NCBI RefSeq assembly: GCF_035918395.1
Contig: NZ_CP142362.1
Coordinates: 4,625,501-4,689,500, forward strand
Length of the DNA stretch: 64,000 nt
Reading direction: 5' to 3'
Origin: Mycolicibacterium sp. ND9-15
GTDB lineage: Bacteria; Actinomycetota; Actinomycetes; Mycobacteriales; Mycobacteriaceae
A program made the position numbers and the translations under genes. The notes under the pieces are model-generated. The model was not told where the DNA came from. It saw nothing but the letters and a program-made list of their open reading frames with translations, and did not search any database. This document shows positions 43,627-52,031 of this stretch, piece by piece. Each line of letters starts with the position of its first letter. Positions within the stretch are counted from its first letter, which is position 1.

Positions 43627-44748
43627 TTGAGGCTCGACCGCACGCGCTGGACCCCACGTGGGTTTCTTCGACCCCTCGTCAGTGCGATAGTCGGTATCAC
43701 TTTCTTCGCGGGTCTTTTCGCAGTCAGTGTGCAGGCCGACCCGGCCGATGACGCGCTGGCGAAGCTCAACGAGTTGTCGCGGCAGGCCGAGCAGACCACC
43801 GAGGCGATGCATTCGGCCCAGCTTGATCTCGACAACAAGCTGGCCATTCAGCGGAGCGCGGAGGCCAAGCACGCCGCCGATCTCGCGGCCGCGAACAAGG
43901 CGAGAGACCAGTTGGCAACCTTCCAGGCGGCCGTCAACAAGGTGGCTGCCGCGCAGTACATGGGCGGCCGGACCGACGGGCTGGACGCGATACTGACGGC
44001 CAATTCGCCGCAGGGCCTCATCGATCAGCTGTCGGTGCAGCGCGTGATGGCCGCCGAGATGTCGGCGCAGATGAAGAAGTACCGCGAAACCGGGAAGCAG
44101 GCGGCGCTGGCCGAGGAGGCGTCCGCGAAATCGGCCACCGAAGCGAAGACCGCCGCCGAGCAGGCCGCTGCCGTGCGCGCCGACCTGCAGTCCAAGCAGA
44201 GTCGACTGCAGGTCCAGATCGCCGTGGTCAAGTCGCAGTACGAGGCCCTGACGCCGCACCAGCGCGAGGCGCTCGCCGCGTTGCCGCCAGCGCCTCCGGT
44301 AGCCGCGCCGGCGCCGTTGCCACCCGGCGGGGATCCCGCGATCATCGCCGCGCCGCCGGCGCCGGGGGCCATCCCGCCAGGGGACATGGCGCCACCGGTG
44401 GGCGGACACTCCGGCACCGTAATCCAGGCCGCGCTGAGCCGCATCGGCTCGCCGTACTCGTGGGGCGGTTCCGGGCCGAGCGCATTCGACTGCTCTGGGC
44501 TGGTGATGTGGTCGTTCCAGCAGGCCGGCATCTCGCTGCCGCACTCCAGCCAGGCACTGGCAAGAGGGGGTCAGGCGGTGTCGAGGGACCAGATGCAGCC
44601 GGGTGACCTGGTGACGTACTACTCCGATGCGTCGCACGTCGGCATTTACATCGGTGACGGAATGATGGTGCACGCCTCGACCTACGGCACGCCGGTGCGA
44701 GTCGCTCCGGTGGACAATGCGCCCATCTACAACGTCCGCCGTTACTGA
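43627..44748 (+). CDS. ripC: NlpC/P60 peptidoglycan endopeptidase RipC
   Basis: 373 residues. An export signal (basic, then LVSAIVGITFFAGLFAVSVQADP with cleavage near residue 38), a long alanine-rich coiled coil (about 40-215), a proline-rich hinge (about 220-260), and a C-terminal NlpC/P60 domain with the catalytic Cys in FDCSGLVMW, His in SHVGIYIG and the third residue in MVHAST. It matches Rv2190c, a wall hydrolase of the Rip family activated by FtsX-type partners. The start is TTG at 43627 with GAAGGA about eight bases upstream. Likely co-transcribed with the next gene. Confidence 0.92.
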   Translation: MRLDRTRWTPRGFLRPLVSAIVGITFFAGLFAVSVQADPADDALAKLNELSRQAEQTTEAMHSAQLDLDNKLAIQRSAEAKHAADLAAANKARDQLATFQAAVNKVAAAQYMGGRTDGLDAILTANSPQGLIDQLSVQRVMAAEMSAQMKKYRETGKQAALAEEASAKSATEAKTAAEQAAAVRADLQSKQSRLQVQIAVVKSQYEALTPHQREALAALPPAPPVAAPAPLPPGGDPAIIAAPPAPGAIPPGDMAPPVGGHSGTVIQAALSRIGSPYSWGGSGPSAFDCSGLVMWSFQQAGISLPHSSQALARGGQAVSRDQMQPGDLVTYYSDASHVGIYIGDGMMVHASTYGTPVRVAPVDNAPIYNVRRY

Positions 44749-45568
44749 CCGCCGGAAAGCCCCGCACGCGAGGAGCAGGTCCAGCCTCGCTGCGCTCCTA
44801 ATCGCCGAACTGATCTGCGCACTGCTCCTCGTCGGCCGGTCCGAGGTCCCGTCCACACCGGTGACGGCCACGCCCCCCACCCCCGCATCACTGGCCACGC
44901 CGGCCGCGGCATCGCGCACCCAAGCGCTCCACGATGGCCGAACGGTTCGGTTGATCGCACTCGGCGGGCCGCGTGCCGAGCAGTTGTCGGCTCGGATCGC
45001 CGCCGAGATGGACGGCGCCGCTGCGGCGGTCACCGCGTTCTGGGGCCCGAAGTGGCCGCACCAGGTCGTGATCGCCGCCGCGGGAACCGACGCGCAATTC
45101 GCGGCCGTCGGCGGCGGCGACGCATACACCGCGGCCACCACCACCGCCGAGCGGATCATGTTCGCGCCCGGTGCCGCCGACATGAGCGACGCAGCGCTGC
45201 GAATCGTGCTGCGCCATGAGCTGTTTCACTATGCGGCCCGCGCCGGCACCGCGCCGGACGCGCCGCGCTGGCTCACCGAAGGGGTGGCCGACTTCGTTGC
45301 CCGGCCCGCGACGTCGCGGCCGGAGGCTGTCGTCGCGACGCTGCCCACGGATGCGGAGTTGGCCGGACCCGACCGCTCGCTGGCCTACGAGCGGGCCTGG
45401 TGGTTCAGCCGGTTCGTCGCCGACCGGTACGGCCCGGGCACGTTACGCGACTTGTATCGGCGGGCATGCGGACCCGGCCATCCCGACCTCGCGACGGCGG
45501 TGCGGGACACCCTCGGTGCGGACTTGCCCGCGGCGCTGGCCCAGTGGCGGCAGTGGGCGATGGCGTGA
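44717..45568 (+). CDS. Exported or membrane-anchored zinc metallopeptidase-like protein (Rv2189c-like)
   Basis: 283 residues. The N-terminus has one hydrophobic segment (LAALLIAELICALLLVG) that may act as signal or anchor. The zinc site is HELFHYAA (HExxH) with the downstream glutamate in LTEGVADF, a gluzincin layout. The ATG at 44717 overlaps the last 32 bases of ripC; no other start codon lies before the hydrophobic segment in frame, so this overlap is probably real. Its stop overlaps the pimB start. The substrate is unknown; an envelope role is inferred from ripC and pimB next to it. Confidence 0.8.
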   Translation: MRPSTTSAVTDRRKAPHARSRSSLAALLIAELICALLLVGRSEVPSTPVTATPPTPASLATPAAASRTQALHDGRTVRLIALGGPRAEQLSARIAAEMDGAAAAVTAFWGPKWPHQVVIAAAGTDAQFAAVGGGDAYTAATTTAERIMFAPGAADMSDAALRIVLRHELFHYAARAGTAPDAPRWLTEGVADFVARPATSRPEAVVATLPTDAELAGPDRSLAYERAWWFSRFVADRYGPGTLRDLYRRACGPGHPDLATAVRDTLGADLPAALAQWRQWAMA

Positions 45569-46701
45569 GCCGGGTCCTGTTGGTCACCAACGACTTTCCG
45601 CCGCGCCGCGGCGGCATCCAGTCCTATCTGCACGAACTGGTCGACCACCTGGTCGCTGCCGGTCAGCACACGCTGACGGTGTACGCGCCGAGATGGAAGG
45701 GCTCCGACGACTTCGACGCCGAGGCCGCCGCCACGGGCTACGACGTTGTGCGACATCCGGGCAGCCTCATGCTTCCAGAGCCGTCGGTGATAGGCCGGAT
45801 GCGGCGGCTCGTCGAGGAGCGCAGGGCCGAGACGGTCTGGTTCGGTGCGGCGGCTCCGCTGGCACTGATGGCGCCGCTGGCGCGCGACGCCGGTGCGCGC
45901 CGCGTGATCGCCAGCACGCACGGACACGAGGTCGGCTGGTCGATGCTGCCGCTGGCCCGAACGGCATTGCGGCGCATCGGATCCGGAACCGATGTGATCA
46001 CCTACGTCAGCCGGTACACTCGGCGGCGGTTCGCGTCGGCGTTCGGGCCTCGGGCTGCGCTCGAGCACCTGCCGCCTGGCGTCGACACCGACCGGTTCGC
46101 GCCCGACGAGGTCGCGCGCGCCGAACTGCGCGCCCGTTACCGGCTCGGGAGCCGGCCCGTCGTCGTGTGCCTGTCCCGGCTGGTGCCTCGCAAGGGGCAG
46201 GACATGCTGATCCGGGCGATGCCCGCGATCCGGCAGCGCGTGCCCGGCGCGGCGCTGGTCATCGTCGGTGGGGGCCCGTATCGGTCGACGCTCCACAGGC
46301 TGGCGCACAGCTTCGGGGTGACCGAACACGTTGTCTTCACCGACGCCGTTCCCGGTGAGGAGCTGCCCGCCCACCACGCCATGGCCGACGTGTTCGCGAT
46401 GCCGTGCCGCACCCGCGGCGCCGGACTGGACGTCGAGGGTCTGGGCATCGTCTATCTCGAGGCGTCCGCCTCGGGTGTGCCGGTCGTCGCGGGCCGCTCG
46501 GGCGGTGCGCCGGAAACCGTGCGCGACGGGGAAACGGGCGTGGTGGTCGACGGTTGGGACGTGGGCGCGATCGCGGCGTCCGTCAGCGAGCTGCTGGCCG
46601 ATCCCGATCGGGCAGCGCGGATGGGCGCGGCGGGCCGGCGCTGGGTGGTGGCCGACTGGCAGTGGGACACCCAGGCGCAGCGGCTTGCCCACTTGCTTTA
46701 G
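45565..46701 (+). CDS. pimB: Phosphatidylinositol-mannoside mannosyltransferase PimB'
   Basis: 378 residues of GT-B glycosyltransferase family 4. It starts VLLVTNDFPPRRGGIQSYLHEL (glycine loop) and has the donor-site helix VCLSRLVPRKGQDMLIRAMP, GGGPYR, and the EGLGIVYLEASASGVPVV motif. In mycobacteria it adds the second mannose to PIM1 using GDP-mannose, at the cytoplasmic face. The GTG at 45565 overlaps the preceding stop (GTGA); the longer open frame upstream is inside the metallopeptidase gene. Convergent with fadD15, the stops overlapping by four bases. Confidence 0.93.
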   Translation: MSRVLLVTNDFPPRRGGIQSYLHELVDHLVAAGQHTLTVYAPRWKGSDDFDAEAAATGYDVVRHPGSLMLPEPSVIGRMRRLVEERRAETVWFGAAAPLALMAPLARDAGARRVIASTHGHEVGWSMLPLARTALRRIGSGTDVITYVSRYTRRRFASAFGPRAALEHLPPGVDTDRFAPDEVARAELRARYRLGSRPVVVCLSRLVPRKGQDMLIRAMPAIRQRVPGAALVIVGGGPYRSTLHRLAHSFGVTEHVVFTDAVPGEELPAHHAMADVFAMPCRTRGAGLDVEGLGIVYLEASASGVPVVAGRSGGAPETVRDGETGVVVDGWDVGAIAASVSELLADPDRAARMGAAGRRWVVADWQWDTQAQRLAHLL

Positions 46702-48500
46702 TTCTTCGCGTACAGCGCTTCGATCTCTTCGGCGAACTTGTCGGCGACCACCTTGCGCTTGACCTTCAGCGTCGGTGTCAGTTCCCCAGTGAGCACGGTG
46801 AAGTCGACCGGCAGGATGCGGAACTTGCGGATCGCCTCGGCCTTCGACACCGCCTCGTTGGCGTTCTTCACCGCAAGGTCGATCTCGGCGACGAGGTCGG
46901 GGTCGTCGGCCAGGTCCTCCACCGAAGCGGTGGCGTCCTTGCCGTGGTGCTGTTTCCACACGTCGACGGCCTCTGGATCCAGCGCGATCAACGCTGCGAC
47001 GAACGGCCTGGCGTCGCCCACGGCCATGGCCTGACTGATCAGTGGATGCGCGCGAAGTTGGTCCTCGAGCACCGCCGGGGCGACGTTCTTGCCCCCGGCG
47101 GTGACGATGATCTCCTTCTTGCGGCCGATGATCGACAGGTAGCCGTCGTCATCGATGCTGCCCAAGTCACCGGTGTGGAACCAGCCGTTGACGATCGCCT
47201 CTTCGGTGGCTTTCTCGTTGCGCCAGTACCCGCCGAACACCACGCCCCCTCGCACCAGCAGTTCGCCATCGTTGGCGATCGCCATGCTGTTGCCCGGCAC
47301 CAGTTTTCCGACGGTGCCGATCTTGAGTTCGCCGATCCGGTTCACGGTGATCGCGGCGGTGGTCTCGGTGAGCCCGTAGCCCTCGTAGATGGTCAGGCCG
47401 ATGCCCCGGTAGAAGTGACCGAGCCGGGCGCCCAGCGGCGCGCCGCCGGAGATGGAGGCCCGGCAGTCACCGCCGGTGGCGTCGCGCAGCTTGGCGTAGA
47501 CGAGCCGATCGAAGAGGGCGTGCTTGGCTCGCAGCAGGATGCCCGGTCCGCCGGTGTCCTGGGCTTGGCTCCATTCGATCGCGGTCTGCGCGGCCTTTGC
47601 GAAGATCGCGCCTCGCCCGCTGTCCTGGGCCTTCATTTCGGCGGTGTTGTAGACCTTTTCGAAGACACGGGGGACCGACACGATGACGGTGGGCTTGAAC
47701 ACGCCGAACATCGGGACGAGGTTCTTGATGTCGCTGGTGTAGCCGATGGTGACTCCGTTGGCGAACGCCGTCATGGACAGCATCCTGGCCAGGATGTGCG
47801 CCAGCGGCAGGAACACGAGCAGACGCTCGCCCTTGCGCAGCAGGGTGGGAAAGCACTCGGTATCCGCACGGATTTCGTGCAGCAGGTTGGAGTGGGTCAG
47901 CTCGCAGCCCTTCGGGCGGCCGGTGGTTCCCGACGTGTAGATGAGCGTTGCGGGGTCGGCGGACTTGATGGCGGCCCGCCGCCGGTCGATCTCGCCGGGG
48001 TCCGCGTCCGCGCCGGCTTCGGTGAGTTCGTCCAGCGCAGACGGCATCGTCGACTCGATGACCGCGACCTTTCGCAGCGCCGGCAACTCTCCGAGCAACT
48101 CCTTGACCATCAGCGCATGGGCCTCCAGCTCGACGAACGCCAGCACCGCGCCGGAATCCTCCAGCACCCAACGGACCTGTTCCGGCGAGGACGTCTCGTA
48201 GATGGGCACTGTCACCGCGCCGACGGCCAGGATCGCGTAGTCGAGGATGACCCACTCGTAGCGTGTTGCCGACAGTATTGCGACGCGGTCTTTGGGCTGC
48301 ACACCCGCAGCGATCAGCCCTAAGGCCGCTGCACGGATCTCGGCGGCCGCTTGCTTGCACGTCACATCGCGCCAGGTGCCGTCGATCAGGCGCTGGAAGA
48401 TCACGTGGTCGGGATCGTCGCGCTCGTGGTCGAACACGGGGCTGACGACGTTGTCGTGTTCGCCCACGGTAAAGGAAGCGGGAACACTGAACTCGCGCAC
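46698..48500 (-). CDS. fadD15: Long-chain fatty acyl-CoA ligase FadD15
   Basis: 600 residues of the ANL superfamily. It activates long-chain fatty acids to acyl-CoA via acyl-AMP. The P-loop IYTSGTTGRPKGCELTH is at about residues 191-207; the A5-like YGLTETTAAIT and the later YLSIIGRKKEIIVTAGGKN with the C-terminal lysine region are present. GTG at 48500 with GAGAGG about seven bases upstream. It matches Rv2187. Flanked by mannolipid genes, it may supply acyl-CoA for the PlsC-like acyltransferase encoded 2.7 kb away, an inference. Confidence 0.93.
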   Translation of the reverse strand: MREFSVPASFTVGEHDNVVSPVFDHERDDPDHVIFQRLIDGTWRDVTCKQAAAEIRAAALGLIAAGVQPKDRVAILSATRYEWVILDYAILAVGAVTVPIYETSSPEQVRWVLEDSGAVLAFVELEAHALMVKELLGELPALRKVAVIESTMPSALDELTEAGADADPGEIDRRRAAIKSADPATLIYTSGTTGRPKGCELTHSNLLHEIRADTECFPTLLRKGERLLVFLPLAHILARMLSMTAFANGVTIGYTSDIKNLVPMFGVFKPTVIVSVPRVFEKVYNTAEMKAQDSGRGAIFAKAAQTAIEWSQAQDTGGPGILLRAKHALFDRLVYAKLRDATGGDCRASISGGAPLGARLGHFYRGIGLTIYEGYGLTETTAAITVNRIGELKIGTVGKLVPGNSMAIANDGELLVRGGVVFGGYWRNEKATEEAIVNGWFHTGDLGSIDDDGYLSIIGRKKEIIVTAGGKNVAPAVLEDQLRAHPLISQAMAVGDARPFVAALIALDPEAVDVWKQHHGKDATASVEDLADDPDLVAEIDLAVKNANEAVSKAEAIRKFRILPVDFTVLTGELTPTLKVKRKVVADKFAEEIEALYAKN

Positions 48501-48581
48501 GATATGACCTCTCGATCCGGCTGCACTGCGGTTCCCAGCCTAATCGGCCGCGCTGAGGCCGGTATGTGAAGCTGGTATGCC

Positions 48582-48971
48582 ATGAATAGCATTCAGATCG
48601 CGGACGACACCTTCGTCGCGGCAGACCCCGTCGAGGTCGGCCGCTACGTCGCGGATCCCGCGAGCTGGCGTCGCTGGTGGCCCGACCTGAGGTTGACGGT
48701 GGTTCAGGACCGCGGCGAGAAGGGCCACCGGTGGACCATCACCGGCGCGCTGACCGGGACCATGGAGATCTGGCTGGAGCCGGTGCTCGACGGCGTCGTC
48801 CTGCACTACTTTCTGCACGCCGAGCCGTCCGGGGTGGCAGCGTGGCAATTGGCCAAGATGAACCTGGCGAAGATGAACCACCGGCGCCGGGTCGCGGGTA
48901 AGAACATGGCGTTCGAGGTGAAGCAGCGGCTGGAGGCCACGCGCCCGGTGGGCGTGTCGCCGTTAGCCTGA
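48582..48971 (+). CDS. SRPBCC-fold protein (Rv2186c-like)
   Basis: 129 residues of the START/polyketide-cyclase-like fold: FVAADPVEVGRYVADPASWRRWWPDL opens the pocket, then strands WTITGALTGTMEIWLEP and VVLHYFLHAEP, and a long basic C-terminal helix with LAKMNLAKMNHRRRVAGKNMAFEVKQRLE. It probably binds a hydrophobic ligand. A second SRPBCC protein follows 87 bases later. ATG at 48582. Ligand unknown. Confidence 0.82.
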   Translation: MNSIQIADDTFVAADPVEVGRYVADPASWRRWWPDLRLTVVQDRGEKGHRWTITGALTGTMEIWLEPVLDGVVLHYFLHAEPSGVAAWQLAKMNLAKMNHRRRVAGKNMAFEVKQRLEATRPVGVSPLA

Positions 48972-49058
48972 TGCTTCGGCCGCATGCCGGCGTCACGGCT
49001 GAGCCGCGGAGTCGTGCAGCGTGGCACCATCGATGACAGGGGAGGGTAGATTTTCAAC

Positions 49059-49496
49059 GTGGCGGACAAAACGGCGCAGACCATCTACATCGATGCGGAT
49101 CCTTCGACGGTCATGGACGTCATCGCAGACATCGGGTCGTATCCGAACTGGGTGGCCGAGTACAAGGAGGCCGAGGTGCTCGAGGCCGACGCCGAGGGCT
49201 ATCCGAAGACCGCGAGGCTGGTGCTGGACGCCGCGGTACTCAAGGACACGATGGTGTTGTCGTACGTCTGGCCGGCCGACCGCAAGTCGGTGACGTGGAC
49301 GTTGGTGTCCAGCTCACTGCTGAGGTCTCTCGAAGGAGCATATCGACTGTCGCCCAATGGATCCGGAACCGACGTCACCTACGAGTTGTCGGTCGATCTG
49401 ATCATCCCGATGATCGGGCTGTTGAAACGGAAGGCGGAACGGCGCCTCACCGACACCGCGCTGAAGGATCTCAAGAAGCGAGTCGAGGCTGAGTGA
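49059..49496 (+). CDS. SRPBCC/Coq10-like lipid-binding protein (Rv2185c-like)
   Basis: 145 residues of the same fold as the previous gene: IYIDADPSTVMDVIADIGSYPNWVAEYKEAEVLE, a beta-sheet core, and a C-terminal helix KRKAERRLTDTALKDLKKRVE. The GTG at 49059 is preceded by TAGATT (49047-49052) six bases upstream, so a leaderless mRNA is likely. Its stop overlaps the start of the ArsA-like gene (GTGA), giving translational coupling. This run of genes is conserved in mycobacteria; a lipid carrier role is inference. Confidence 0.85.
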   Translation: MADKTAQTIYIDADPSTVMDVIADIGSYPNWVAEYKEAEVLEADAEGYPKTARLVLDAAVLKDTMVLSYVWPADRKSVTWTLVSSSLLRSLEGAYRLSPNGSGTDVTYELSVDLIIPMIGLLKRKAERRLTDTALKDLKKRVEAE

Positions 49497-50758
49497 GCGC
49501 CAATGCCTCCGGCACGCCAACCGCCAAGATCGGTCTGTTCGTCGGTAAGGGCGGGGTAGGCAAGTCGACGTTGGCGACCGCCACCGCCGTGCGCGACGCA
49601 CGCGCGGGGCTTCGGGTGCTCATCGTCTCGACCGACCAGGCGCACTCCATCGGTGACGTGCTCGATACGACGGTCCCGCCGACCGGATCGGGTAAGCCCA
49701 CCCGGGTGTTCGCCGACGACGCCGACGCCGGTGGCGGGTCGCTGGACGCGCTGGCGCTGGACACGCTGGCACTGCTCGAGGCGCGTTGGCGCGAAATCGC
49801 CGGGCTGCTGTCCGGCCGATTCCCAGACTCCGAGTTGGGAAGTGTTGCTCCTGAAGAGCTTTCGGCTCTGCCGGGTGTCCAAGAGGTGCTCGGCCTGCAC
49901 GAAGTGGGCGAACTGGCGGCGTCGGGACGATGGGACCGCGTCGTGGTCGACTGTGCGTCGACCGCCGACGCGTTGCGCATGCTCACCCTGCCCGCGACGT
50001 TCGGCCTTTACTTGGAGCGGGCCTGGCCGCGGCATCGCCGGCTGTCCACTGGAACCGACGACCCGCACACCGCTGCCGTCGTCGCTCTGTTCGAGCGCAT
50101 CGGCGTCGGAACCGAACGGCTGAGCACGCTGCTCACCGACGGATCGAAGGTCAGCGCGCATCTGGTGATGACGGCCGAACGGGTGGTGGCCGCCGAGGCG
50201 GCCCGCACGCTCGGCTCGTTGGCGTTGATGGGTGTTCAGGTCGCGGAGTTGATCGTCAATCAGGTACTCCTGCAAGACGATTCGTACGAGTATCGCAACT
50301 TGCCCGAACATCCCGCGTTCGACTGGTACGCCGAGCGGATCTCGGAACAGCAGGGCGTCCTCGAGCACCTCGACGCGACCATCGGCGATGTCCAACTCGT
50401 GCTGGTGCCCCATCTGCCCGGTGAACCGATCGGGCCCAAGGCGCTCGGTGAGTTGCTGGACAGCGCACGGCGCCGCGACGGGTCGCCGCCGCCGGGGCCG
50501 CTGCGCCCGATCGTGGATCGCGAGTCGGGCTCCGGCCTCGAATCGGTGTATCGGTTACGGCTAGAGTTGCCGCAGGTCGACTCGTCGGGACTAGCGGTGG
50601 GCAGGGTCGACGACGATTTGATCATCGGCGCGGGCGGCCTGCGGCGCCGGGTCCGGCTAGCGTCAGTGCTGCGTAGGTGCATCGTGGTCGACGCGCAACT
50701 GCGAGGGTGTGAGCTGACCGTGCGGTTTCGACCGAATCCGGAGGTGTGGCCGAAGTGA
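49493..50758 (+). CDS. ArsA/GET3-like P-loop ATPase (Rv2184c-like)
   Basis: 421 residues. A deviant Walker A, GKGGVGKSTLATATA, at about residues 18-32, switch I VSTDQAHSIGDVLD, switch II VVVDCASTADALRML, and a C-terminal small beta domain (GRVDDDLIIGAGGLRRRVRLASVL). This is the ArsA/GET3 architecture found in actinobacteria without arsenic genes; it likely couples ATP to targeting or insertion of a membrane or lipid partner. Coupled to the SRPBCC gene before it and the small protein after it by overlapping GTGA starts, suggesting a common complex. Partner unknown. Confidence 0.88.
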   Translation: MSANASGTPTAKIGLFVGKGGVGKSTLATATAVRDARAGLRVLIVSTDQAHSIGDVLDTTVPPTGSGKPTRVFADDADAGGGSLDALALDTLALLEARWREIAGLLSGRFPDSELGSVAPEELSALPGVQEVLGLHEVGELAASGRWDRVVVDCASTADALRMLTLPATFGLYLERAWPRHRRLSTGTDDPHTAAVVALFERIGVGTERLSTLLTDGSKVSAHLVMTAERVVAAEAARTLGSLALMGVQVAELIVNQVLLQDDSYEYRNLPEHPAFDWYAERISEQQGVLEHLDATIGDVQLVLVPHLPGEPIGPKALGELLDSARRRDGSPPPGPLRPIVDRESGSGLESVYRLRLELPQVDSSGLAVGRVDDDLIIGAGGLRRRVRLASVLRRCIVVDAQLRGCELTVRFRPNPEVWPK

Positions 50759-51144
50759 CAGGGCCGCACGCCGATCTCGGGCCGGAGTTGCGCCTACTAG
50801 CGCAGGCCATTCTGGACAAACTGGACCCCGCGGTGCGGTTCGCGGCCGCTCGTGCTGCGGGCAGCGGTGCGGGCAAGTGCCAGCAGGTGTGGTGCCCCGT
50901 GTGCGCGCTCGCGGCGCTGGCGGCGGGTGAACAGCACCCGCTGCTGACCGTCATCGCCGAGCACAGCGTCGCGTTGCTGGCCGTCGTCCGGGCGATTCTC
51001 GAGCAGACCGAGCGCGAGGCCGGCCCCACGGGGCCGCCGGAACCACCGGACGGTCCGCCGCCGACCGACACGGGACCGGACGGACCTGCACCGCCGCCCC
51101 CGCCGGGCCGTTATCAACACATCCCGGTAACCGTCGAGGAGTAG
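50755..51144 (+). CDS. Small conserved protein (Rv2183c-like)
   Basis: 129 residues. Mainly helical (LGPELRLLAQAILDKLDPAVRFAAARAAG), a C-x2-C knuckle (CQQVWCPVCALAALAAGE), a helix HPLLTVIAEHSVALLAVVRAILEQTERE, and a proline-rich acidic tail. The GTG at 50755 overlaps the ATPase stop and has GGAGG ten bases upstream; a GTG at 50746 is too close to that site. Genetic coupling to the ArsA-like ATPase suggests it is a partner or client adaptor. Function unknown. Confidence 0.82.
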   Translation: MTGPHADLGPELRLLAQAILDKLDPAVRFAAARAAGSGAGKCQQVWCPVCALAALAAGEQHPLLTVIAEHSVALLAVVRAILEQTEREAGPTGPPEPPDGPPPTDTGPDGPAPPPPPGRYQHIPVTVEE

Positions 51145-51148
51145 TGTG

Positions 51149-51174
51149 CGCGCTGTGGTCGCATCCACAGCGCG
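51149..51174 (+). terminator. Hairpin between the Rv2183c-like gene and the acyltransferase
   Basis: A perfect 10-bp inverted repeat (CGCGCTGTGG with CCACAGCGCG) and a six-base loop, five bases after a stop codon and without a T-run. It is followed by TAAAGT (51179-51184), a good -10 for the acyltransferase, so it probably separates two transcripts. Confidence 0.6.
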
Positions 51175-51226
51175 TGGGTAAAGTTGTCGCAGAACACCGG
51201 CTGGTGTTCGATCACCGGGAGGGCCC

Positions 51227-51952
51227 ATGTGGTACTGGCTGTTCAAGTTCATCTTCATGGGTCCCCTGCTGTCGTTGCTGGGGCGGCCGAAAGTAGAAGG
51301 GCTGGACCATCTTCCGGCGTCCGGTGCGGCGATTCTGGCCAGTAATCATCTTGCGGTCGCAGACAGTTTCTATTTGCCGTTGGTGGTCAACCGGAGAATC
51401 ACGTTCCTGGCCAAGGCGGAGTACTTCACCGGCACCGGCCTGAAGGGCTGGTTCTCCCGCTGGTTCTACACCGTCGCCGGTCAGGTGCCGATCGACCGCA
51501 CGGACGCCGACAGCGCGCAGAGCGCGTTGAACACCGCAGCGCGCATCCTCGGCGAGGGCAAGCTGCTCGGGATGTACCCGGAGGGCACCCGGTCGCCCGA
51601 TGGGCGGCTCTACAAAGGCAAGACCGGCCTGGCGCGACTGGCGCTGGAGTCCGGCGTTCCGGTGATTCCGGTCGCGATGATCGGAACAGATGTCGTCAAC
51701 CCGCCGGGCAGCAAGATGTGGCGCTTCGGCCGGGTGCAGGTGAGGTTCGGCAAGCCGATGGACTTCAGTCGCTTCGAGGGTCTGGCGGGCAACCGCTTCA
51801 TCGAGCGCGCGGTCATCGACGAGGTGATGTACGAGTTGATGCGGTTGTCCGGTCAGGAGTACGTGGACCTGTACGCCGCCGACATCAAGGAGGGCAGGGC
51901 CGACGACAGCAGCACGCCGTCGGCCCGCATGCCGGAGGTCGCCGCCGGCTGA
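51227..51952 (+). CDS. PlsC-family 1-acylglycerol-phosphate acyltransferase (Rv2182c-like)
   Basis: 241 residues. The acyltransferase motifs are NHLAVADS (HX4D), FLAKAEYF, GQVPIDRTD and YPEGTRSPDGRL with the later VPVIPVAMIGTD. It transfers an acyl chain to a lysophospholipid in the membrane. ATG at 51227 with GGGAGGG three to five bases upstream and TAAAGT (51179-51184) as likely -10. It lies in a run of phosphatidylinositol-mannoside and lipomannan genes, so phosphatidic acid or mannolipid acylation are both possible. Its stop codon is in the first unit of a 27-bp tandem array. Confidence 0.9.
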   Translation: MWYWLFKFIFMGPLLSLLGRPKVEGLDHLPASGAAILASNHLAVADSFYLPLVVNRRITFLAKAEYFTGTGLKGWFSRWFYTVAGQVPIDRTDADSAQSALNTAARILGEGKLLGMYPEGTRSPDGRLYKGKTGLARLALESGVPVIPVAMIGTDVVNPPGSKMWRFGRVQVRFGKPMDFSRFEGLAGNRFIERAVIDEVMYELMRLSGQEYVDLYAADIKEGRADDSSTPSARMPEVAAG

Positions 51953-52031
51953 GCCGGCAATCCAACCACCGCCGGCTGAGCCGGCAATCCAACCACCGCC
52001 GGCTGAGCCGGCAATCCAACCACCGCCGGCT
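51944..52031. repeat. 27-bp tandem array spanning two convergent stop codons
   Basis: Three full 27-bp units (51944, 51971, 51998) of GCCGGCTGAGCCGGCAAT plus nine bases, then seven bases of a fourth. The + stop of the acyltransferase (TGA, 51950-51952) is in the first unit and the minus stop of the mannosyltransferase (TAG, 52032-52030) touches the last. Each unit can form a small GCCGGC hairpin. The core recurs at 34015-34059. Confidence 0.93.
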
